NCBI GenBank assembly: GCA_020726505.1
Contig: JAHLEZ010000004.1
Coordinates: 124,001 to 188,000 of the forward strand
Direction of reading: 5' to 3'
Source: Leptodontidium sp. MPI-SDFR-AT-0119
Lineage: Eukaryota > Ascomycota > Leotiomycetes > Helotiales > Leptodontidiaceae
Length of the DNA: 64,000 nt
Under the pieces are notes generated by a model. It was not told the DNA's origin and searched no databases. It saw only the letters and a program-made list of their open reading frames with translations. Below, in pieces: positions 12,529 through 24,432 of the stretch (positions within the stretch are counted from its first letter, which is position 1; every line of letters begins with the position of its first letter). The position numbers and the translations under genes are program-made.

Positions 12529-14089
12529 GTTGACGATTGAAACTTTTAAATCTAGAGCAACCTTTCGACTTGAAGAAGTTTGTTTCAAGCTTAAATAGAA
12601 AATAAAATCTCCGGACGAGCTCTCAAATAAGTGAGAAGAACCCCGACGGCATCGGCCAGGATCCAAGAGGGGTACATCGGGCCAAGAATATGCCAAGAGG
12701 GAAAGGGGGCTTGGGAGCGTCTATCAATGACGTTGCCTCCCCTGCACATGAGATGGTGCACTCAAGCGAGTGAATTCTACACGTGGGTTAATTGGACGAT
12801 TGATTACCAATTCTGTATAACAAGGTTAAATGTGTGGGGATCTATGCAGGCACGGATGGCTTCATTTTAGCCGATATGATGAGCACTTAGATTGGAAGGC
12901 GGTTATCTGATCATACTTTCTATCTATGACTCGTGCATTAGAACGCCAATACTTAATCTCTCGTTCGGCACCGAGATTTGAAATCTGATTACTAGGGATT
13001 TTATGTCTCTGTGGTGGGAGGCGGTGGATGCTTCCTTCGTCCCCCGCACATCATTGCGCGACTTGGCGAGATTATTATGCCAAACTTGTAAGTTCTTGAA
13101 AAGAGGCCAACTGGTAAGACGTTCTTTTTAGTGAAAAATGGGAATGAGTGCTGTTCTTCAGCTCTTTCTCTCGCCTGCTTGGCGAGCCTCCTTTTTTGTA
13201 AACAAATCGTTTGGAGGAAGCGAGAGGTCATCGAACGAAGCGAATCAATTTGCCACATTGCGAAAATTCACACCATTCCTGGGTTTAGAAGCGTCAATAA
13301 TTCCAACAATCAGTCTTCCTACTTTAAGTTTTAAGTTCTAGATGATGCTTGGGGAGATAACTGTCCAAAGAAGTAGTCGGAGACGAGAGTTCCCGCTCAG
13401 ACGAACAAGATCTAAGACGCCATCTGAGCTGAAGCTTTCCCTGGAAAGAAGTTTGTTTTTGGACAACTTTATTTTTCGTTCGTCCATTTCTAGATGCTCT
13501 TTTTTGTTACAAGTTCCATTTTAAGCTGCTGCTAGTTCTCATTTTGCCGTTATTTATCCTCGCGCAATGGGGGTCTGGTGCCAGAGCTGTAGGGGTACGT
13601 CCAGCAAAAGCATCTCTCAGCTCCTACATGTCTTCTCTTCAACGGCCAAAATCCCATATTATTAACCTAATGCATATCCAAAAGGCGACCCAGTCTCGGT
13701 TTGATGTCAATGGCCGATAAGTTCTAGGTCTTTATCCGAGACAGCTGCCCGGTCCGAGCCGAGCCCAGGCTGACGGCGTAATTTTACCCCGCGTTCCAGC
13801 TTTTATATCCAACCACAACTACAATCTTTGGTAGAGGTCATTTACATCCATCTATCTAACAGCTGAGAGTGTGTGATTCCTGCTGACCTAAATAATAGCA
13901 TTGGCATCTTAGTCTCGGATATAGAATGCTTTCCTCCAAGGTGTTTGTTAATGCCAAACCTGACTCACCCACTTTCGCTGCCATTAGCATATATAAGACG
14001 TACTTGAACGACTCTCAAAGGAATTCCAGACACCATCACAAACAAGAAATCTTTGGTCAAGTCCTAAATCCTTCTTAGCATCAATCGCC
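12529..14089. other. No gene seen; divergent spacer
   Basis: Separates the dienelactone hydrolase (reading left) from the DJ-1/PfpI gene (reading right), so both promoters lie here. Short frames at 13131-13524 overlap in several frames and look non-coding. Confidence 0.4.
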
Positions 14090-14865
14090 ATGGCATTCTT
14101 ACCCCGCGCGTTGAATCCTTCCCACCCCCACCCATTGAAAGTCCTCATACCTCTCTTCCCCGACTTCAACACATTCGACGCCAATGGACCAATCGAAGTC
14201 CTCTCACAGGCAAATCGCAATTCGGACAGCGGAGTGTTCTTCCAGATTTTCATCGCAGGCGACACTGAGCTCACAAAATCCATTGAGGGAGTTTCCATCG
14301 CGAGGGATATCTCGCTTGAGGATGCACTTGCTCGTGTTGAAGAGTGGGATATCGTGCTCTTGCCTGGTGGGGTGCGAGCTAGCATTTTGGAGATCTTGAA
14401 GCAACACAAAGATGGGAAGAAGAGTGCGCTAGTGGCCCTGATGGATCGGTATCTGGATATTCCAGATTGTCTGACCTTGACGGTGTGTACGGGCTCATTG
14501 TTCCTGGCCGCGTTGGGCAAGTTGGACAGGCGTACTGCAACGTCACATTGGGCTTCTTTGGGCAGTGTGAAAACATTGTGTGCTGAGAGTAAGTTGAATT
14601 TGATGCGATCTTTTCAGGACCAGCCGAGCTGACATGGACAGATAACTCCAAGACGAAAGTTGTCCGGGCCAGATGGGTTGACTCGAAGGAAGAGGGGTTG
14701 CCAAGACTGATTACCGCGGGAGGAGTGGCCTGTGGGATTGATGCAACCTTCTACCTGGTGGAACTTATTGCAGGTGCTGAGATTGCGGCGAAAGCCGCCG
14801 CAGTTGTTGACTATCAGAGGCGAGGAGAAGAGTTACAAGAGGATTATGTTATTCCTGAGTTGTAG
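14090..14865 (+). CDS. DJ-1/ThiJ/PfpI family protein (class I glutamine amidotransferase-like fold)
   Basis: Two exons (14090-14588, 14642-14865) with a 53-nt GTAAGT...ACAG intron give 240 aa. LKVLIPLFPDFNTFDANGP is the first strand and helix, VLLPGG a central glycine loop, and TVCTGSLFLAALG the nucleophile elbow with Cys133. ATSHW follows soon after, as in isonitrile hydratase-like and ThiJ members. The C-terminal ITAGGVACGIDATFYLVEL is the usual last conserved block. Members include isonitrile hydratases, transcription-factor-like and stress proteins; no signal peptide is visible, so it is likely cytosolic. The exact reaction is not determined. Confidence 0.9.
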
Positions 14866-16047
14866 TAAGGTGTTTCATGTCTCGCTTACCTCGCTGTTCC
14901 ATCCCCATCTTGGGGCTCACACAAGGTTCATTATTCTCGCGTTTCGCAAATCCAGTCTATTCAAACCCCCAGAGCTTATTCGTGCTGGGCCATTGGGTTA
15001 GGAAGCCCATCCATGAGAAAAGACTTCAAGCTTTGGATGAGGCAAGCTGGGGTTACAGAGTGAAGAGGGGAACTTCAAGCTTGCTTGGAGCACTCTTTTA
15101 CACCTTCAGACCTGATCAAGTAGCTTGACCACCAGGAAACAGCATGGTATTTTGATGGTAGAATGTAAGGATTATACTCAGCTTGACACGTCTGTTGGAG
15201 TTGTGTTGGTATCGATGTTCAAACCCCCTGAATTACGCGTTGCATGAGCCCGCACGCCTTGAAAATTCCTGCAGCTGGTCTGTGAACCTTCAAACACTGT
15301 CTTCTGTGGTTGTAGTATGTCCACGAATTTGTGATGAACGTGTCTGGTCTGGTATTGGTAGATCTCCCTCGCTTTCGTTTAGAGGGAGCGTTCTCCGCGA
15401 CAAGCGGTCAGTCAGCCATCGCGACAACCCACCAGTCACTTATCGGGGGCCAAACACAATTACCAATGAAGTTACACATTGCGTCTACTTGAGGCTGCAG
15501 TATACCTAGATGTAGGTATCGCGTCAGCAGCCCTATGAATCGCCAAGTGAAAGCAAAGTATCCTGGCAGCGCAGTGCAGACCCAACTCTGGTGCAAAGGC
15601 AGTAAGTAACCCGATGGGCTACTCAGTACGAGCTAAGGTGTCAATCAGGATGAAATTTTGAACTATCCTATCGCTAGATGGCAATATCCCGTGTCTTGAT
15701 TCGGGACTGATGTGGTTGTTCAACAAGGTCGTCGTCACTAATTAGACATTTGAGGGAGGCGGAGAAGGGGGTATTTAAAACTTAAGACAGAATATTAATC
15801 TGGCGGTGCGAGGGGGGCTTTGGAAGTATTGTTTCTAATACGTGGCAAGACAAGAATAATAGGACATGTTATAGGGACTTCACCATTGAACTGAATTAGA
15901 CTCGTAACAGGGGAGGCCGTGATGAAAAAGCTGTCATCACAGCTGGAGTCATGCTGCGGGGCTTGCCTCTTCAATGTTGGTCGCGTTGTACGCAGGTGGA
16001 AAACATCGTGAAACTTGAGTTGATTTAATACTACAATAATATATTAT
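14866..16047. other. No gene seen; convergent spacer
   Basis: About 1.2 kb between two converging genes. Overlapping open frames in several frames, none protein-like beyond chance. Confidence 0.4.
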
Positions 16048-17888
16048 CTACTGATTATCATCGGGGTCGCCATTCGAGGCCCTCAGGGCCAGTGAATTTG
16101 ACACCGGCCGCGTAGCAGGAGGCCACGGCCCAGGAAGTTTCCAAGCATACTCAATCTCACATCTCCTCTGTCCTGTCCGTGGCGACCCAGCAACATAGTG
16201 TATCTGAACTACTCCACCTGCGTGGTTCGCTTTGAATCCCACCATCCTGATTCGAGCATGTTCTGGGATATAGTCTCCCTCTATTCCCCGTTCCTCCACT
16301 TCCATCAAAACGGTGTTCAGCTGTGCCAGCATCACGCTGTCCCAGTAGCCCTCTTTCGATGCATACCATTGCATCAAGGATATAGCCTCTCTCCTAAGCT
16401 TCTTATCTCGACACCACTTTGCAGTCGTGTGTAGTGCAGGAATAATTCCCATCTCAAAGCCAAATTGCCCTGCTTCGAGGTCCTTCTTCGTTTGTATGAC
16501 TTCACGACAGAGGGACAAGATGTCTTTGAAGTCGGAGGTGTAGTTATCGAAGGACATGTTGTCGGTATCGGTAATCCCAGCAAGTACGATTTGATAGATT
16601 TTGGATTGAATCAGCAAAGTCTGCGCAGCTGCGATTGCGCGCTTGTCTAAATCCAATCTCGTCCGTCGGTAGAGCTCGCGAAATGAAGTTCGCCACGATA
16701 CAATTTCTTGACCGTATCTCCTTTGCTCATCCTGAAATTGGAGGACGTTCTCGGGAACTGTTGGGACGTATGTTGGACAATCGCCACTTGAAAAATACTC
16801 GACCCCAGGTTCTCTTGGGCACTCCAAATTATCGTTTCGAAGCGGGAACTGATATATTGACTCTACCCCTTCCGCCACAAAATGCCGTATCCGTTTCATT
16901 ATAAGCTGCCAGTAGACTCTTGCTTCGTCGATTGTCTTGAACGACGCGGGCATACGTTGTAATGACTCGGCCCCCTCGTGCTTCCGTATCGAGTGCTCCC
17001 TCCGCGCTCTGGTATCGAAGAACCCCACAATCTGAAGGTCAAAGAATGCCGCTGCTTGAATCATCTCGTCTTCAATGAGATGATTTGCAGGGGACTTGAT
17101 GCCTTCTCCTACACTCCGAGAGTACGGATGGCTGGCCATCCATTCATCCAGTAATTTCTGCCCACTCTTGGCGTGGGTGATTGCTGCCAGTGAGTTTCCA
17201 GCCATGCCTTCAAAGCAACAAACTAAGAGACACATCATCAATGCTTTCCTGGGAGAAGGCTGATCCGTCAAGGTGACTGCCATGAGCTGAAGTGCCTTTT
17301 GGTACTCCAGGAATGCAAATTCCATGTGAGAAGCAGACAGGGTACTGGATATGGTCTGGCCATGTGTACCAGTCTGGGATAACTTCTTCGCGGTGCTCAA
17401 CGCACTTAGAGCAGTGACTGTCTTCAAGATAAATGGCTCGTCCTGGCATCCCTGCATGACGAGGCGATTCCAGAATCGGTTGTCAAACGCCCCTGCCAGT
17501 TCGGCGACGAGCTCCAGGTGGAAGGATTGGAAGTGCTTTTGCTCCATCTCATTCTCAAATTTCATAACCGAGGATGGCGCAGGGAGGAGTTTAGATGTTG
17601 ATGCTTGTGGCCTCATGATATGCATGGGGATTGTGGCCCTCGGTTTTGGCTGTTCGTAACCATCACACTTGATCCCAAAGATTGTACAACGGCTGCAATC
17701 TGGTTTCTGCTCATCGCATTTGACTTTTCTAAGTCTCGACAGATGTTAGAGGAATATCATCTCTCTCTCTCTAGATGGTCAACATACTTGCACGTCAAAC
17801 ATCCTGCACGACTCCTTTTCGTCCCCCTTCGAGCTCGTTTAACCGGAGGTCCCGAGGCATTTGACGGTGCACGCGGCTTTTGGGACAT
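16048..17888 (-). CDS. Zn(II)2Cys6 transcription factor
   Basis: Two exons (17888-17788, 17734-16048) give 595 aa. A basic N-terminus leads into cysteines at residues 30, 33, 40, 47, 50 and 57, an exact CX2CX6CX6CX2CX6C binuclear zinc cluster. The acceptor is the TCGAG before ACTTAG; the later TTAG acceptor would drop two residues between Cys33 and Cys40, which is why I chose the former. The rest, from the FENEMEQKHFQSFHLELVAE region onward, matches the fungal middle-homology region seen in such regulators. It should be a nuclear DNA-binding activator or repressor. No neighbouring metabolic cluster shows its target; the DJ-1/PfpI gene lies downstream on the opposite strand. Confidence 0.9.
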
Positions 17889-19422
17889 GTTGGATATTGC
17901 GACAATAAATCACCAAAGCTCTGTTGGTTCAGTGAGGATAGACGCGTTGGTAAAAGATAGGCGCAGCATTGGGGAGGGATGATTGCGATATGTGTCGTGG
18001 GGTCGGATCGGTCTCCAGCGTAGATCCTATTGTACCGTGCGTGGAGCTGACCGCTGTCTCGTCTGCAATGAATGGGGGGCCCTGGGCCGATCCCGATCCC
18101 GACCTGTACAGTACAGTAGCAACTGCCGCACCGCAATGATGCCAAAGGCCAAGCATGCACGATCGCAATGTGATGGAATAGTCTCTCGCACTCGAACGAA
18201 TAGAAAGAGGAGTCGAGCTGGAGCTGCGCACGGTAAGGCTTGAGGCTGTGTAGGGCTGGCACAGTAGCTATATCGAAGAGGGAGGCCATAGAAGGCCTGT
18301 ATTTTCCTAGCGCCTGTGTCAAAAAGATGCGGGGTCCTTGGCAACAAGTCGAGTATGTACACAGATGAATCTATAGCGCAGGTAGATAGATATTCAGAGA
18401 TATTCAGACAGAGATCTTTTGGTTTGCAGGCCGATTGGAAATCATGGAAAGTCAATGCGCCGGCAGACCAGGTTCTTTCGGCCGGCATGGAAGACGACTC
18501 ATCTCGTACAGCTCAGCCAGTCAGAGTGACAGCGCTTCTCCTCGAGTCCGCTGTTACACACACACGATCGTTGGAATTTGGAATCCCAACACAACCGAGC
18601 GCCACTATCCAGCCCCCAAATGTATCTATCTCTGCGGCGCAGCACTTGGTTTCCCATCATCACCTGAAATAGGTCTGATCGGCTGCGGGATTGGCCAACC
18701 GGTCCCATCTGGATGTTACCGCACCCCTAATTTCTGCAGTGGAACTTTGCACAAATTACTCTAGCATGTTGTTGCCCTCGCTGATTTATAAACACCGGCT
18801 CAGTCTCACTCCAACCGGGCCGTGTCATTCGATTGAGATTTCGGCATATGCCGATATAGATCCCACCCAGCTGGCCAAGTATCAGAGCTCTTGCTTCCAT
18901 TTCAATTGGCACATCAAACTTCCCAGATGCGGACGTTTTATTTTATCTCAAATGCTTAGTGCCGCACGAAGGCTTGTCATTCATTTGAACCTAATTGCCG
19001 CGTCAACCCCAACTCAGACACTAGCTACGGCACTGCATGGTCTGGCGTTGTTGATGCTGAAGGTAATTTACGGAAACACAGTTAGGTCAGGGTTAGTCTA
19101 CGGCAGTTTCCTGCAATGGCGGCTGTAGGAGCGGTCTAGCGAAAGGCTTATTATCCATGCTGGGTGGAGATTTCTAGGACGTGGAGCTTGGCCAGTGACC
19201 AGTGGAGATTAATGGAACAATTCCTCCGGATGTCACTTCCGTCACTTGCAGTCATGGAGGCTTTGACGGAACTACTAACGAGAGCAAGGAACTCAGGTTT
19301 ATTTCATGACATAAAGAACTATCCTTGCAGTTTGAATTTATTCGAATGGTTATTGTGGGGGATTTATGATGGTATAAATGTTGTATTGCTTTTTTTTTTC
19401 GGTTCGAAAAGTTTAATTCTTT
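17889..19422. other. No gene seen; upstream of the Zn2Cys6 gene
   Basis: About 1.5 kb with many short overlapping frames. A 118-codon + frame at 18316-18672 starts with ATG but has no motif or intron support. Confidence 0.4.
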
Positions 19423-19451
19423 GTTTCAAACCCCGCAGCGGGGTTTGAAAC
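19423..19451. repeat. Perfect 14-bp inverted repeat with 1-nt spacer
   Basis: GTTTCAAACCCCGC, a single A, then its exact reverse complement. It lies in spacer after a T10 run, far from any stop codon. It could be a hairpin, a transposon footprint or a protein-binding palindrome. Confidence 0.9.
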
Positions 19452-19769
19452 TGCTGAACTTGCTTCGATACGTGATGATTAGAAGCACAAATGCATTTAA
19501 TTGTGCGATTGATGCTTGATTTGATATATGATGCGATTATTCAATAGGCAATCGTTTCAGAAATCCATCCGAAACCACATTCCGACAGTTGGGACAAAGT
19601 CTTCTTACGCGACATGATCTGGAAGTTGGATATCCGGATATGCGAGGGATAGTACATAAAGAGCAATAAGTATCTCAAAGCCGAAGTGTATACATTATCT
19701 ATATCACACCATCATCGTCGTCATCTGCTAAAGAATCTCATCACTTCTTTAACATTCTACGCGAGCAGT

Positions 19770-20458
19770 CACGGCGTCCTCACTTCCAACTTGAGTAGTA
19801 GCGGGAATCAAAGTTCTCGACACCCCTCTTGTCAACAAAGCGCTCCAATATGCACGAGAAAACCTCAATGACGTAGCATTCAACCATATCGCTCGTTCCT
19901 GGCTCCTGGGGCAGTTCATCACCAACAACAGCCCAGAGATCAAGGATCGTGATATTGAGCTCCACTCCGTAGCAACGATCCTGCACGATCTGGGATGGTC
20001 TCATAACGCCGAGCTAATATCCGAGAAGAAGAGATTCGAGGTCGACTCTGCCAACAAGACGGTGAAGTTCGTGCTTAGGGAAGGTGTGAAGGATGAATGG
20101 GACCAGCGTCGGCTTGCAATTGCTTTGGGATGCTGTGGCATTGCACACCACTGCTTCGATTGCGATTCATAAGGAGAAGGAAGTGAAAGCTTGTTGTTTG
20201 GGGATCTGGGCTGAGTTTGTTCCTCTAAATGCGACGTATGGTGGTGGGTTGACGCAGGATGTTTGGGATGTGATTGTGAAGGAGTTCCCCAGGACGGAGT
20301 TCAAGGAGGGCGTTATTGAGATCCTGTGTGGGTTGTGTCGTACCAAACCTATCTCTACGTACGGTAATTTCCTTGGGGATTTTGGAACTGCTTATGTGGA
20401 GGGGTATAGCTCGGAAGGAAAGAGACTCGTGGACGGACAGGAGGCTGTTGTAGATTGA
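19770..20458 (+). pseudogene. HD-domain protein, cyanamide hydratase-like, broken
   Basis: From about 19795 the frame reads VLDTPLVNKALQYARENL, then FNHIARSWLLGQF and ATILHDLGWSH. The NHxxRSW His and the HD pair are metal-binding hallmarks of the cyanamide hydratase/HD family. Near 20105-20120 the homologous frame shifts by one base; the continuation (LLWDAVALHTTASIAIHKEK ... CCLGIWAEFVPLNATYGGGL) ends at the TGA at 20458. A TGA sits just before the conserved start (19792-19794) and the usual 50-60 N-terminal residues have no visible counterpart, so the gene is also 5' truncated. Intact relatives are metal-dependent hydratases/hydrolases of about 240 aa. I see no intron that repairs the shift. 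Confidence 0.75.
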
Positions 20459-20653
20459 GTCGCAAACAGAGGCTTGTGGAATTAACTAGTATTCTACTGT
20501 ACACGGTCATGAGAAATAGAAATATACAAATGCTTGATCCCTCTATCGGATCATGTATATGATTTCCATGCATCCAAAAAGACCCGCCCCCCTTCCTCTC
20601 AGTTGGTCCAGAGTAAGTGTTACTCAGAGTCAACACGAGAATTAAGACTTCAA

Positions 20654-21644
20654 TTATCCCAGTTCATAGATACTCTGCATCGATTTCATCTTCTTCTGCC
20701 TCGCTTCTTGGGCTATAATCCCTAACCCAATCCCTTCCTCCACATCTCGCCCGCTGTCCTCTGTCGCCGAGCCATTACACGTCGAACAATTCACCGAAAC
20801 TGCCTCAGGATCCTTCGTATGAAATCCTTCAAAGAGTTGTAGACCATCACTCCCATCTCCTCGATCAGCATGATCAAAGCTCGGGTTGCGGCCTGATTCG
20901 GAATCTTGGTTTCGTGAGGCAACTCGTTTGCCGTGCTCGTAGAAAATCAGAGCAACGGCGACGAGGATGAGGACTGTGACGATGGTCATTGATACTGCAA
21001 TGCGTGTATTTGCCGAGCTTGGAGATTTGGGAGTTGGAGCGGATGTGGGTGATGAAGAGGGCGTTTGAAGCTGGCTTGGCGAGGTCGGAGAGGTGGTTTG
21101 GGTTGATGTTGATGTCACAAGAGAGGCTGGAGATGTGGTGCTGGACGGTGAAGATGTGGATGTGCTACTTGACTGACGAATAATGTTAGCCCTGTTCAAT
21201 AAGAAGCATGCATAGGAAGTCTACACACCGATGACGACGTCGAACTCGAGCTCTCTGCTCTGGTGACTAGCTTGAATTGTTTGGAAAGCTGTTCACCACC
21301 AGCTCCATCAAGAAGTCGCATCACATACGCCAAGTTCGTTTCCAAGGACGGAGCTGGCTCCCATTGGAAAAAATTTCCTGACCCGATAACTAAGGAGAGT
21401 TAGCTTTGCTCAAGAAGCTTGTCCTCGAAGGCTACTAACCTGCAATGTTGGCAATATTCAATACATTTGGTTTCGCAGGATCGCTGTTGCTCAAGAGGCT
21501 CAGGTTTATTGGGTTTGGTGTCGACGCATCCCAGCTGACAGTGAAAGGTTGGCCAATCTCGAGATCCCCGAAATCATCATCAATGAAAGCCGCAGCAGCA
21601 TATTGAAGGGCACAAGTGAAGAAGAATGCAAGGACCAGCCGCAT
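20654..21644 (-). CDS. Kre9/Knh1-like cell-surface protein with one transmembrane helix
   Basis: Three exons (21644-21440, 21389-21229, 21172-20654) give 294 aa. A signal peptide (MRLVLAFFFTCALQYAAAA) is followed by a compact beta-rich domain: LEIGQPFTVSWDA, then ...NFFQWEPAPSLETNLAYVM. This resembles the Kre9/Knh1 N-terminal domain (PF10342) of fungal wall proteins. A long Ser/Thr/Pro stretch, likely O-glycosylated, leads to one membrane helix starting near TRIAVSMTIVTVL. The roughly 100-residue cytosolic tail is acidic. This is the architecture of a wall-anchored or sensor-like surface protein; a direct role is not shown. The second intron removes a CAG and lies inside the Ser-rich region. 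Confidence 0.85.
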
Positions 21645-23003
21645 GATGAATCTGCGTATGCAAATTAAAATTAAACGAGAGACATAACTTGCAGATCTGA
21701 GGAAACGTCTGCACCCAGTATTTAATATCAAGCAGCTCTTTGGTCGGCGGTAACTTCAGACCAGGTGGGCCGAGGTGATGCGACCAATTGCCGTTGATGT
21801 TTGGATGGTTTCGAGTCGGGTCTCTCGCTTGGCCTGTTGGGCTGATTTGGCGAATCCGCTATTGTGGAGGAGGGGATTCTTTTGTATGCGGCCTAGAACT
21901 CCTGCAGCAATGTTGGCGTTCGAAGATTGAGATGGTATATGATGGGTAGGATTTGGTTTCGTTCGCCGCGTGTTTTTCGGGAGCTGTTGAATCCGAGAAT
22001 CTGGACATGGTAGGTGTTCAGAATGAACAATGGGTGAAAGTTTGTTGCAAAGTGAGGAATTGGGCCAAAGAGGTAACATGGCTTGGCAAGTATATAGAAA
22101 GGATCTAAGATTTCCATGTTATCATTCAAGCAAGCTAAAGACTGCTTCGCTTGCTTGTTTTGTTTTAGCACTAGCTGTGGAGACCCCGATTCAAACCACA
22201 GAAAGCGGCCCCCCCCTCTCTCGTTGCAAAGTAACGCCTCCACAATGACTAACCGGCTTCAGAACGAGACTTGAGTTAGAAAAATGATCGATCCATTGCA
22301 ACATGGGAGCAAGTGGTCAAGGTAACAAGGGCAGAATAAGTTGTCCTCGAACACTGCTGGGTAGAGTTTGGCAAACACAAAATTCCTGCCTATGGTGTCT
22401 CACTAGCATTCATATTTTCTTCGTCGGGTTGCACGGTGCAGAGGGAGGGACAGAAACAGGCACATGAGCACTGCAAACGTAGAGAATGTGGTGGTGTTCG
22501 TAAGACTGTCGACTTCAACATCTTCCCGACATGACTGTCGTTAAGCCATAGAATAGCAGCACAAGCACTCATAGGGAGAGGTAGCCAGTCGGGTAACAGT
22601 TTGAGACCATAATAGACTTTGAAAACACTTTCCGATCGCGAGTATCTCGCTCCAAGCTGAGAAAAGAGGCAACTTTGCCCAGAATACAAAGTAAGAAACC
22701 AACCTCTGGAACTGATGGCAATGTCGGGTTTTGACATGGCCAGTAGGGGCGGGTCGAGATGTCAAACACGTAATTAGAAAATCGACGACTGGAAGCACAC
22801 GTTGACATGTAATAAATACTTTGAGTTGGATGAATTTGGTACGGGGTATAACAGTACATCGGCCAGAGATGCGTTGCGTACGGGCGGCCTGCTCCAGAAC
22901 ACTTGCCATCAAAGGCCGGGTCGTTTCGATATTGTACAATATGCTACATTGGAGCTTTTGGCTGAGGGAAACCCAAGGAACTCTCCATAGGCAAGGAAAA
23001 GCA
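21645..23003. other. No gene seen
   Basis: About 1.35 kb between two minus-strand genes. Frames at 22390-22939 overlap in three registers and lack motifs. It should contain the promoter of the Kre9-like gene near its left end. Confidence 0.4.
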
Positions 23004-24432
23004 TTACGTGGAGACCTTTATGCCATTCCGAGGAGCTTCGGGTTCGTAGATCCGTGGTATCAAGCCCTCTGCCATCGCAATGGCTCCATCCATATTGTCC
23101 TTGTTGAACAAGAACAGTCCTTGTATGGCGGCCGTACTTGTATGAAGTTGCGGGATCTTCTCACCAGCAACATCAGAAACAAGACTGAGGTCTTCCAGCC
23201 TTTGAAGGAATCTCTCTTTCCCCGTTCCCTCGGTATCAACGTCCCCGTAGAAACGATCCCACATCTCCCCAGCTTGATGTCTTGTAGCCTCCCCAATCCG
23301 AACTGTCATATCCACTCTGCCCGGCCGTATCAAAGCTTCGTCCAGGCGGTCGATATGGTTCGTGGTCAGGAATGCTATCCGCTCTTCTCCCGCAGCCACC
23401 CCATCCAAAGCATTCAGCAATCCAGAAAATGTGACTGTCCCGCCAGAATACCCATCCTCATCCACCTGCCTTCGATTCCTGAACGCCGAGTCTGCATCCT
23501 CCAGCAGGAGTATCGTCTTCGGTGGTAATTTCGTGAGAAGATGTGCCAGCTTGTCATCCGTCATACCCCTCTCGCTCAAATTGATAATCGCAACCCCGAA
23601 ATCCAACTCCCCTGCCAGACCTTGTATAAAGGAACTCTTCCCGCTGCCCGGAGGTCCATAGAGCAGATACCCCCTCCGGTATGGGATTCCGCGATCCACA
23701 TACCACGACTGTCTCGCCAGGAAGTCCTTCACATCATCCACAATTCGCTCCTTGACCCCTTGGTCCAGAACCACTGATTGAAGGGGCCTCTTCTTTCGCG
23801 GATCGCCGAATGGTTTCCATTCCTGCCCTTGACAAGTATGCATCACCGTCTTCCCCTCTTGTGCCGACATGGCCATGGCATGAGCCTGCCCAAATATGTC
23901 CTCGAAAATATGACGATGCGCATACAGCGTCGTGAGCGTCACCGTCTCATGCGGCTCTCCCGTGGTATGGTTCGCAGTAGACTGCTTCTCCCGCGAGACA
24001 GACAGATACGCATTCTTATGCCTGATTATGTACCTCCCGTATCCTGGTTGCAGCATCATATGGGCATGGGAAACACCTCCATTCTCCGCTGTTCGTTGGA
24101 CCGTGTTGATTGAATAGTCGTGGATCCGCGTGAGTCTGGAGGCGATGAAACCCGCTTGTGGTCGTGGCAGACTGAGCCATGCGAGGATCCATTGGTATGA
24201 ATGGTCGCGTTTGCTGATCTCGACGTTGATGAGGAGTCGCTTTTTCACGAGAGATGCGCCACGGACTACGCCTTTGCGGGCGACTGCGGCTGCTGCTCCC
24301 AGGCCTGCGAGACCGAGCCCGCCGGCGAAGAGGGGATTGTTGAAGAGGGCATCGAGGGGGAGGAATGAGGATGTCGATGAGGCGGGTAGTGGCAGTGGTT
24401 GTGGAGGTAGATGGAGATGGGAGGATGGACAT
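23004..24432 (-). CDS. BCS1-like AAA ATPase, apparent 5' frameshift
   Basis: A long frame encodes RLLINVEISKRDHSYQWIL (BCS1 N-terminal domain), then RGYLLYGPPGSGKSSFIQG (Walker A), TILLLEDADSAF (Walker B), LLNALDGVA, FLTTNHIDRLDEALIRPGR (sensor/arginine-finger region) and MWDRFY. BCS1 is a mitochondrial inner-membrane chaperone that inserts the Rieske iron-sulfur protein into complex III; fungi also carry divergent paralogues of unknown role. A hydrophobic Gly/Ala helix precedes the domain, as expected. No in-frame ATG lies upstream. The best start, ATG at 24432 (MSILPSPSTSTTT), is one frame off, and removing one C from the CCC near 24385 would join them into about 475 aa. An unseen 5' exon is the alternative. 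Confidence 0.8.

Noticed and set aside
18316..18672. 118-codon + ORF upstream of the Zn2Cys6 gene
   Set aside because: No motif, no splice support, overlapped by equal-length frames.
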